Positions 33,300 through 43,766 of a stretch of DNA of 64,000 bases are shown here, in pieces (the stretch's first letter is position 1; every line of letters begins with the position of its first letter). Source of the DNA: Chara braunii (taxonomy: Eukaryota > Streptophyta > Charophyceae > Charales > Characeae); the NCBI GenBank assembly GCA_003427395.1, contig BFEA01000484.1, forward strand, positions 662,479 to 726,478, given 5' to 3'. The position numbers and the translations under genes are program-made. Below the pieces are notes generated by a model that saw only the letters and a program-made list of their open reading frames with translations, had not been told where the DNA came from and made no database searches.

Positions 33300-34930
33300 G
33301 CAAGTAGTGGGTTGACTCACCCGGGAATCATCCACTACTTGATCAATTCTAAATCAAACGGTTAGTCAAACGAGTAGTCGAATTGCTCCTACGAAAGCAA
33401 TCAACCACCCTTCATAGCTCAAGCAATCCTCATGCGATCAAACAATTCAGACAATCATGTGCGAGTGACTGGATAATCCATNTGTGAGTATTTAGTTTTT
33501 GATAAACCCCTTTTAGATCCAGATGTCAATACAGAAGTTCAAGCAAGTAATAGGCGACCTTCCCGGAAGCCTCCTCCTACTCCTTGATCGGAGCTAAGTC
33601 TACCTTTCATAAGCGTAATAGGATGATCCAATGGGAGTCACCCTACTATTAACGTAGAGTCGGACGAGCTTGAGATTAAGTTTGTGGTTTTTGGATGATT
33701 TGAAGTGTCATACTTGGTACGTTAGAATGTAGCCAAGTGGTTTATATAGAATGACTCTATGAGAACCTCCTATATCCGGATCCAATGTTAACTAATCAGG
33801 TCATTGGTAATCATGCAATGCCAAACAAGTAGCAGGGTTACTCAATTCTCTTCCTGTTAGTTGATCCCTAGATCAAACAACGTATTAAGATGACTCTCCC
33901 TGGAGCCACCTAATATCTGTTCGATGTATAGGGAATCAAGATTGTTAATTGACTCATAGATTAAACAGAATATTAAGATGACCCTCTCGAGAGCCACCTA
34001 ATATCTGTTCGATGTGTAGGAAACCAAATTGTTTATAATTGTCAATTGATCCCAGATCAAACAGATTATTAAGATGACCCTTCTGGGAGCCACCTAATAT
34101 ATGTTTGATGTGTAGGGGATAAAGATTATTTATAGTTGTTAATTGACCCCTAGATCAAACATAATATTAAAATGACCCTCCCGGAAGCCATCTAACATTT
34201 GTTTGATGTATAGGGAATCAAAATTGTTTGTAATTGTTGATTGATCCCCAAATCAAACCGAATATTAAGATGACCCTGCCAGGAGTCACCTAATATCTGT
34301 TCGATGTATAGGGGATGAAAATTTCTTGTTAGTTGACCCCTAGATCAAACAGAATATTAAGATGACCCTCCCGGGAGCCATCTAATATCTGTTCGATGTA
34401 TAGGGGATAAATAAATTATTTATAGTTGTTAATTGATCCCAAGATCAAACAGAATATTAAGATGACCCTCCCGGGAACCACCTATTATCTGTTCGAAATG
34501 TAGGGATCAAGAATATTTGTAGTTTGTTAATTGACCCCAGATCAAACAAAGTATTAAGATGACCCGCCCGGGAGCCATCTAATATCTGTCCGATACATAG
34601 GGGATCAAAATCATTTATAGTTGCACTTGGAGTTCATTTATTAAGTTAGGCAAAGGCATGTTGACTTACACAGAAGGCAACACAGATCGTCCTAGACTCA
34701 AGGGTTCGTGTACTCACCCGGGAGTACTTAATTCCCTCCTTAAGTCTAATCCAATCTTTCGATAGGAGAACTCCACGGGAGACTCCTATTACCTCTGCTT
34801 TTGTCAGTTATTTGAAAACGGTGTATTCCACGGAAGTATCGGATTAGTTTTTGCCTTGGTTAAATCAGTTGAAAACGTGTACTTTATGGGAGTACCGGAT
34901 TAATCTTGGATTTAACTGTTTGAGTTATCA
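33300..34930 (+). repeat. Hairpin array with CCCGGGAG-type centres
   Basis: The core at 33,840-34,625 is about eight tandem units with 88-100-bp spacing. Each unit is an imperfect palindrome of about 75 bp: agatcaaacagaatattaag, atgaccctcccgggagccac, then taatatctgttcgatgtata. Flanking single hairpins keep a similar centre with different arms. They are 33,301-33,310 with 33,332-33,341 (10 bp), 34,710-34,715 with 34,722-34,727 (6 bp) and 34,763-34,769 with 34,784-34,790 (7 bp), plus weaker ones near 34,818 and 34,878. An ambiguous base is at 33,482. No gene present. Confidence 0.8.
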
Positions 34931-35590
34931 GGAAAAAACGCACGACATCTTCCCATCCTTAATGTTGAAGTCCAGGGCTAAATAGTTAGGCTGGGTAGCT
35001 TGCACGGCAAATACCCTTTTAGTCATTCCAAACAGCGCGACGACCGCAATGGAGGCCTCCATCAAACTGCCTTTGTTGTCTCAAAACCAAGCAGGCTAAG
35101 TTTCCTTCTCGGTTCTTTCCTAGGTTCCTTCCTTTCCTCAGGCAAGGTTCTCATTCCAATCATATAGTACTTTTCTTAGTTGATATGATTAGTCATGAAA
35201 AAAACTATAAACAACATATCACATGAATACGCAGGCATTTTGCTAGAAGGGGTGTAGTTTGTAAGGGATATGGGGAAGGAATCGATGACGTGTACCTTAC
35301 GGTTCCCTGCCTCCAGATTTCATCCTAAACTCCAGCAGAGCTCTCGCAATCGCCCTGTTTTGTCGGTCCCGTATTGCACCTGCAATGGGTCGTTTGGTCC
35401 TTTTGTAGGAATATATCTTTAGACACAAGCACATGGGATGAACAATCAGGAGGAAGGATGGAGGAGGCAGGCACCATCACATATTGACAATGTCCCTCTC
35501 CTCTCCGTCGCCCCCATATTATTTCCCTTCTCTAGCCCATGCTTTCCTCTCCTTTCCTGACCCATAATTTAGCACAATTACTTAATTAAT
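34931..35590. other. No gene recognised
   Basis: Mixed-composition sequence without a coding frame, known RNA motif or clear repeat end. It separates the hairpin array from the first (TAA)n tract. Confidence 0.4.
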
Positions 35591-35595
35591 CAATA

Positions 35596-35673
<78 letters not shown>

Positions 35674-36384
35674 AATAACAATAATAATGATAATGTAAGG
35701 TATATATTTATAGACTGCCAAACTGCGAAATCCATAGATGTCAAGAACATGCATGAGTATAGAGTGTACATGCATTAAGTATTTATCAAAATAGAGCATT
35801 ATAACGTAGTAATGAGCCAATGTCCAAAAATCAAGCAACATCAATGCAGTATCCAGAACCGCTCTCCCTGTCTGGCGCACAGCGCCCAACCTACTCTAAC
35901 GTATTATCCTACGATGCAGCTGGTTCACACGACAAGATCATTTCGGTTCACATGTCTGCCCATACCATCGGCAACCTCTCTCTTATGTTCTTAGGTGCGT
36001 ATATTGTCACCCTTAATCAGACCTTGGTCATCCCACACGATGCCTTATTCCTGAAGGTCAACCGATCATCCGTCGTTCCTCCCCTGGCGCCTAGCAGCCC
36101 GGCTATGGCCGCATACGTCCCACTGTCATGTCTAGCATGTAGGTGCCCAGTCACAATCTTTCGCGGCCTGGGTCAACCGTACAGCGCAGCTTGGCGGGGT
36201 TTTCAGCATTCGCCCAACCAGCTGCTGTGCAGCAGGAGCCTGAATACCCACATACGAAAATGTCAAATTGGCCTGTGATGAATACTCAGGCCCGACTTCA
36301 CTTAGGGTGGGCATTTTGCTTGCTGGGCCTTGACCCAAAACAATGTGATATCTGATAGAATCAATTAAGGGCTTGATTCTTACA
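35591..36384 (-). repeat. (TAA)n tract and diverged LTR-like unit 1
   Basis: (TAA)n spans 35,591-35,693. A unit then begins TGTAAGG at 35,694, carries ctggcgcacagcgcccaacc, and ends with gcccgacttcacttagggtg, which matches the Gypsy LTR end (gcccgccttcacttagggcg at 49,239). The order and content mark it as an old solo-LTR-like relative of the 48.2-kb LTR. The strand follows the parent element. Confidence 0.65.
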
Positions 36385-36454
<70 letters not shown>

Positions 36455-36483
36455 TAATAATAATAATAATAACACAAATAGTA

Positions 36484-36523
<40 letters not shown>

Positions 36524-37260
36524 TAACAGTAATATTAGTAATAAATAATAATAACAGTAATAATAATAATGCAAGGAACTGACTGTTCATAGCTTGCTCA
36601 AGTGCATCAAACCGTATACATACATGTCACCACATGTACCAAGCTGCTTTACACAAAATCAGATAGTGATGAGATAAGGACCAAGTAGCACAACTTAGAT
36701 CATCAATGTTACTTAATACAAAGAATATCACGAGTTCTAGAGTTCAGCGCCAATCAAGAGGTAAGTCTCCCTCGTCATGCAGCAACGTGGGACCTGGCTC
36801 AGTGAGCGTCCTCCTTCAGATCACAAGTGCGGCGTCAACAGGTAAGTGTCCACCATATCCAAATTCACTCCCTATTTCTTTCTCTTAATAACTCTGTCTT
36901 GGTTCTTTTCCCTTCACTATGTCTGTTCGCTCTCACCTACGAAGATCTATTCTGGATGTCTTTCATTACTATCCTACTTACTTACCATCGTACTACTATC
37001 ATAGGTTGGCGCAGTTATGGTTTCTCTGCTGCCAGCGCCCAACTCCTTTCCTCTCTGTCGCAGCTTCTCCTTCAGCACCCAACTCCCTGCACTATAGCGT
37101 ACAAGTGCCTCTGCTCTTCCACGCATCAATGCCAAATGGGAACCTGCCTGTGTCTGACTGCCTGTCAAACTATGAGTTTGACTGCGTTTGACCATCTGTC
37201 GAACTGTGTGTCCCACGGGCATGGGAAAGGATCTGACCAACGAGCTGCAGAGGTGTAAAT
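36385..37260. repeat. (TAA)n tract and LTR-like unit 2
   Basis: (TAA)n with rare TAG and CAA spans 36,385-36,570, followed directly by TGCAAGG, the same first bases as the full LTR. The unit contains gttcagcgccaatc and two aggtaagt motifs (36,760 and 36,840). Its end is not clear. Confidence 0.5.
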
Positions 37261-38245
<985 letters not shown>

Positions 38246-38393
38246 ACACACACACATACATACATATATATATATATATATATCGTCACAAATAAAACTG
38301 CCCGGTAAACCGTAGGTAGAGAGAGAGAAGAGGACAACAAACGAGGGGCTGTGACAAACTGTTTCGTCGGAGTTTCACCGACTCATCAGTAGG

Positions 38394-38424
<31 letters not shown>
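38246..38424 (-). ncRNA. Hammerhead-like ribozyme core in a microsatellite-flanked repeat
   Basis: On the minus strand, 38,389-38,361 reads CTGATGA, a perfect 5-bp stem (38,382-38,378 with 38,370-38,366; GTCGG with CCGAC), then GAAAC. These are the invariant elements of a hammerhead self-cleaving RNA. A 3-bp stem III (38,362-38,360 with 38,356-38,354) would lead to the cleavage triplet GTC at 38,355-38,353, as in minimal type I hammerheads of retroelements. A convincing stem I is missing, so activity is doubtful. (CA)n-(TA)n lies at 38,248-38,282 and (AT)n at 38,398-38,424. Confidence 0.55.
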
Positions 38425-38427
<3 letters not shown>

Positions 38428-38942
38428 CTCTGTCTGTATCTGCTTGTCTGCGTCCATCTCTATTCGTTTGTTTCTCATAGGGCTGTATGTTTTTGCTTCT
38501 TGTCTGTTTTGTCCATCTGTCTGACGACTTGTCACTGCGACTGGTCGTTTGTTTGGTAGCCCGTATTCGTCTGCCTGTTCGTTTGTTTGTGTCGGACTGC
38601 TTGTTTATCTGATCTGCTTGTATATATGTTTGGCCTCTCTGCTTTGTCTTGTCTATCTTTCTGGTTGTTTGTTTCTTTTCTTGTCATGCCTGCTTCTCTC
38701 TCTCTTCCTCTCTTTCGCTCTTACCATATTTTGTTTGTATGTGTGGTCGCTCGCCACTGTTTGTTGGTTATCTGCCACTGCCTGTCTCTCTGTCTGTGTG
38801 TTCATCTATGTTTTGTGCCATCCTTCCGACTGCCTGTTTGTTTTAGCCGTGACTCACCACCTGTGTTCGCCTGCCTTTTGTCCGCCTGTTCACTCGGCTG
38901 TCTGTGGCTCACTATCTCTTCTCTCATCTCTCTCTCTCTCTA
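38425..38942. other. T/C/G-rich low-complexity region, no gene
   Basis: Degenerate TGTTTGTCTGYC repeats produce long open frames on the plus strand (38,549-39,088). Their composition (Cys, Leu, Ser, Phe) follows from the repeat and shows no family. Confidence 0.6.
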
Positions 38943-39410
38943 CTGCAAAGAAAGTGAACAATAGCGAGATGATGATACTCAATCTGCACACTTACATTGT
39001 GAGGCAGATCGTATCACGGCACCAAAAGCAGCACTACACTAGTAAGACATCAATACAGAATCGTAATATTGAAAACCATTGTCAATGAGAGCTTACTCTC
39101 GCCTTCCACCAAATCACACGTATCCAGGCCCTTCTCCCTACTTGGTGCTTGATATACAACCATCATTTGTCTACTAACTGACAATGCGACCATTGACGTT
39201 AGTAGTCAACGGAAGTACTTGAAGATGTCGATCCTTGCAGGCCATCGCTAATACCAGGTAAGTGCCTTTATATCACCATCATCATCATCATTACAAATAC
39301 AATGTCGATATCCCTTCTGACTCGTCGATCAGACTACTGACGGAAGATCCCACTCGGCCTACTCCACTATGCCGATGACGGCTACAACAACTATCCCAAA
39401 GTAATAATGG
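38943..39410 (-). repeat. Diverged LTR-like unit 4
   Basis: It starts TGCAAAG and runs in parallel with the 48.2-kb LTR: caatagcgagatgatgatac, then attgaaaaccattgtcaatg, then cgaccattgacgttagtagt and aagtacttgaagatg, then ccaggtaagtgcc and a (CAT)n run. It breaks off before the distal half of the LTR. Confidence 0.7.
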
Positions 39411-41040
39411 TGTCGGTGCGAATACCCTTACAAGGGTATCCGCCCTGGTTTTTGTAAGCGACAGAAAATAGTTTGGTTTAAAGTTTAATTATACCGTGCT
39501 AGGCGCGGCTGCGACCGTGATTTACGTTGACTGGATGATTTACTAGAGTAGAGAGTGCGTGGGCGCGCAGGTTTGAGGCGCGCGTGATTCCGTTTCTATT
39601 ATTGATTATAGAGCCGGCGTGGACGCCGGTCGGTTCACTTTTATTTTATCTCTATTTCTATCCTTGTTTACTCTTGATTAAACCAGGATCTAGGGGATAT
39701 TTTCTTTTGATGGCTACGTTTGACCGAGTCGAGTGCACGTGCGGAGAACGACCCCGACGACGGCATCGGCAGCGACGGCGCGACTTCGTGCGGTGAGCGG
39801 GGTGTCGTAGGATGGCGCGCGGGGCAATTATGGCACGGTAAGAGCAAGCCGGCGCTGACACTGGGAGCCGCGCAACCGGTTTGTCGGCCCAAAGCGCAGC
39901 GCCGCACTGCCTTGTATGGTACTCTGAGGGCGCTGGTCTCAAGCTTGGGCATAGCCCTATAGGTTACGATAGCGGACTGTTACTATGAAGGTTCGGGGAT
40001 CGAGGCCAGCGGGCGTCGGCGCGGCGACAGCGGAGTAGCGTGGAGCGAAAGCCTGAGGGGTTGAGGGCCCTGTGGGGCTATCCCCCTCGGTTTTGCTTAT
40101 GGGCGCGGCGGCAGGCCCAATCCGCGGGGCTGGCAGGGTGCCAACGATCCCGCGGTTCCCAGACGTTACCGTTATTTTATTTTAGTTCCCTTTTCGGGTA
40201 TTGTTCTGGGTCCCTTTGCTACCGCGTCCCATTTTGGGACGCGGGACTGCAGTAGGAGCGCGTGGGGGTGTGTTGTATTTGCGGGGTCGCCTGAAGTGCA
40301 ATTACAAACTGTTTTCGAAACTACGCCGGAGCCGCGCCCGGCGTTGTTTTGCCTGGGCGCGGCACCGTGGGTGTGGCAGGCACCCGAGAGCCTGGCTCAA
40401 TGAGTACACCCCCGGACTGCTTGGCGCGTTGAATGGAGTTGTTACCTTGTTGCGATCTTTGAGCCCCGTGACCACCGTTTCATTGCCCGTGTTGATCGAG
40501 GGGCGCCTGTGCTAGCGGATAGCTTGACACGGGGGTGAGAACAGGGCACTGTTGACGAGACCGGACCTGGACGGGCATCGGTGCCGCATGCATATGGAAA
40601 AGGGGGCGCCTTGAGGTTTGCCCCCTCCCTCTTCGCTGCTCTCGAGCGCCGCGGTCAGAAGCACCGGGTTGGGTGCACAGCGCCCCTACCGAAGGCAGCG
40701 CTCGTCGGTCGGGAGTTTAGGGGCGAAAGACTAATCGAACCGTGTAGTAGTTGGCTTTCCCGAACTTCCTCCTACGATCGCCCGATGGGCTGAGCGCTAA
40801 GACAGCGCTGCTCCGAGCAACAGCAGGACGGCGGGCGGAAGGCGGTGAGAGTGTCGGGGTGGCCACGACGACGGGAGCTGTCAGACAGATGGTAGTGGGA
40901 ACGAGTGGAGAGGGGCGGCCTGAAAAACTGGGCGCAACAGGCAAGCGGGAGATAAAGTGCAGGCAAAGGTGAGGAGTGACGGGCAACAGCAAAGGAGTGA
41001 AAGACGGAATGAATCCGAGCGCGTTTCGATGTCAGATTCA
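39411..41040. repeat. GC-rich hairpin region
   Basis: Perfect or near-perfect hairpins: 39,422-39,429 with 39,432-39,439 (ATACCCTT/AAGGGTAT), 39,614-39,619 with 39,624-39,629, and 40,222-40,231 with 40,235-40,244 (10 bp, 3-nt loop). The first recurs in inverted context at 60,548-60,567. Overlapping frames of 60-105 residues on both strands look like GC-rich by-products. No gene is supported. Confidence 0.55.
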
Positions 41041-41049
41041 TTTGAAGAA

Positions 41050-41940
41050 GGGAGAGGAGGAAGCAAACGTAGTTTGTTCATCTCCGAGCGGAATCGGACG
41101 AGAAAATATTCGTGTTAGGGGTTTTGGTAGTGGGCGAACCTGTTTATCGAGTCGGACTAGTGGGAGAGTTAATAAATTAGGAGTTAGTTGAGAAACGGAC
41201 TGCGCGGGCTATGGCGGGAGAGGCAGTGAAAGGAGAAGGGCGAAGTAGGAGAATGAGTAACTTGCCCGATTCTCAACGAAATCGGGCGGTTTAATACTCG
41301 ATTCTGGGGTTCTTGGACCCCACGAATCGATCTACGAGGTTAGTTTTAGGGAAAAGTTAGTAGAATATAAGGTAGAAAGAGAAGGGAGTGCGCCGGGGCA
41401 TGGCGGAGTGTTAGAGGTAGAAGAAAAGGAAACGAGTGTTCTGTACTCGTTCGTGGACGAAATTGGGCAGGGGAACACGCGGATTCGGGGTTCTGTTATC
41501 GGGCGAATCCGATCATGAAGGTGGATGTAATAGGAAGTTAGTAGATCAGGAGTTAGTAGGGGAAATTAGTGCGTGAAGGAAGGGGAATGGTAGCATGAAC
41601 CTGGACGACGGATCGCGCCAGGTACATGCACATCCAAAGGGGAGTGATGGCAGAGCCAAAAGTGGAGTGTGGTTGATAGGGAACGGTTTTGAGGAGGGAA
41701 AAAGCCCATCCCGGGGTTTTGACCCCGGGCGAATGCAATAAAACGGTTAGTTTTAGTGTTAGATTAGTAAAATAGTGAGTTAGGAAGAAGACTTACTGCG
41801 CCAAGCTATAGCAGACGGGAAGAACGGGAGCGAGGGGACTAATATTCTTACGACCCGCTCGTTTTCAACAAGAACGAGCGAGTGAAGGTAGGAGATCTGG
41901 GTTTCGAAGGTAGACGAATCGGAATCCGCTGTTGGATTAG
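41050..41940 (+). repeat. Tandem two-hairpin units with changing arms
   Basis: Four or five units of about 170-250 bp each hold hairpin a and hairpin b. Hairpin a: 41,265-41,271 with 41,280-41,286; 41,431-41,437 with 41,445-41,451; 41,599-41,604 with 41,618-41,623 (extended by GCATG/CATGC); 41,856-41,863 with 41,873-41,880. Hairpin b: 41,299-41,310 with 41,317-41,329 (two stacked stems); 41,480-41,487 with 41,504-41,511; 41,710-41,717 with 41,722-41,729. Linkers (ggttagttttagkg, ggagttagt) are conserved while arm sequences differ. No gene. Confidence 0.8.
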
Positions 41941-43766
41941 CAGGGCAGATATTAGGTAGGAAGATAAAAATAATAAAAATAATAAATAAAAACTCGATGA
42001 ACCTACCCTGCTTCTAGTGGTAGGTTCATTCAGAATTGCCCATCCTGTCGATGGGAGTAGCGCAAGGCAAGCCGCAGGGGCTGAAACTTACCTGATGAAC
42101 AGTGAGTTGCTCATCCTATCGGTGGAAGTAGCCGCTCCCGTTCTTAATGCGCGTGTGTCTGAAAGGCATGTATCTGGCTGCATTTCAACAGAAGATTCAT
42201 CACAACTTTGTGTTGGAATTGGTTGTCTCCTACCCGAAATGGCAACGCATACTCCCGCATTTTAGTGGGAGATTCATTCCCATTTGCATGTTTCATTGCG
42301 GTAAGGAACTGCATACGCGTGTGTAGAGGGATAGAGGAAAGAGAAGGGGCAGGTTGCAGGGTAAAGCGTGATTACCTGCACCAAAGGCATTGTTTACCGC
42401 AACGGGTGAGGCAGCTGCAGGCGGAACAGTGAAGCTGCAGATAGACCGGCGCAGAGTTCAACCCACCGAGTAAAGAACTGTGAGTACAGTAGAAGAGAAG
42501 TGGCGCATATTTCTGGAGACCGGTGGTACAGGCCGAGCGGAAACCAAGTCACGGTGCCAGGCTCTATATAGCAGGGAACACGGGAGTACGGGCTACTTGT
42601 TAGCCTGTGCATTGCCCATTCCGTGGAAATAGTGGAGAGGGAGGAGCCAGCCATGGGACGTGATTTAGGAGTCTTAACGGTAGGATGGCATACTGATTCC
42701 CCTAAATCAGAGTAGCAAGGAAACGGGAGGTGAGGGTGAAGACTCACCTGCTGGGAGCACTACCACAGTATCATGCTGCTGCTCCCAGAGGTTTGAAGGC
42801 AAGATGCCGCCTTCATGAGAGTCGGAGAGGGCCCTCGGTTGTTGCTACTTCGAAGTTGATTGCAGCTACCGTGTTTTGGCAAGTCGACTGTGTATAACTG
42901 CGGGCTGTAGAATATTGCAGCTGTTGTGTTTTGACGGCTGGCTATGTACGGCCGTTGATAGGCAAGACTGTTGCAACTATATTTTGGTAGACCACCGGAT
43001 TTGGAGCTTTGACTGTCAAGGTTGCAGAGTTTACCTGGGGGGCGGAGTGTTGCCCATTATGTTGAGTGGAGTGACTGAGGGCGAGCTGCGGGATTGCAGA
43101 TTCGTTCCTTCGGTAGACAGCGCAGTTCACTGTGGAACGAGATAGCAACAAGTTAGCTACGGAGGAGGAGGTCATCGTTTCGATTTGGGAGTTCGTCAGG
43201 AGAGTTGGGCTCGACAGCTTAACTCCGAGTTGGTCAAGTTGTTACACTTGGCCGCCATTGCGGAACCCTCAGGCGATCCAAGAATTACAAGGCCCTCTCT
43301 TGCGAGACTGAGAGCACCGTTCTTGGATCTGAGAGTCTCAAATCTATCTTTTTCTGCCCTTCTAAGTCTCAGTTTAGTCCCTGGTTACGATAGGGAGGCG
43401 GCAGGCGGGATTGTAACCCATAGGTCCGCGTCAGGACTCTGTGGGGGGTCCACCCACCGATTGCGGGAGCTCTGCCGGAACTCGGGAGGAGTTATGGAGG
43501 CAGGGGATCGTCAGGTAAACCATTTCCATTTGTACAACCTACTACCACCTATGTTTGTTTATCCCCCTGCAGTATGACTGTTGTATGCATGAGGTTGTCC
43601 CTATGGTTTTTGCTTTCTCTTCAGGACCCAATCAGACTGAATGGAAGGAACGTGTGAGAGTGAAGCCTAAGTTTCTTCTTTATTTTGGTTGAAAGCAGAC
43701 AAAGGGATAAACTGGGGGAAGGTGGGAGGAAGGTAGTCTTGCATGCGTTTGGAAGGGTCAACCAAA
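41941..43766. other. No gene; minor repeats
   Basis: Degenerate GAATCTT arms lie at about 42,185 and 42,262. At 42,858-43,030 a unit of about 56 bp (ttgcagctRYYgtgttttg) recurs three times. Frames of 74-130 residues across the region show no family features. Confidence 0.4.

Noticed and set aside
33840-34625. Regularly spaced palindromic repeats resembling a CRISPR array
   Set aside because: Unit spacing varies (88-100 bp), the 'spacers' are repeats themselves, there is no cas gene, and the window is clearly eukaryotic.
38549-39088. Cys/Leu/Ser-rich frame of 179 codons that could pass as a membrane protein
   Set aside because: Composition follows the degenerate TGTTTGTCTG repeat, and the 3' half runs into an LTR-like unit.
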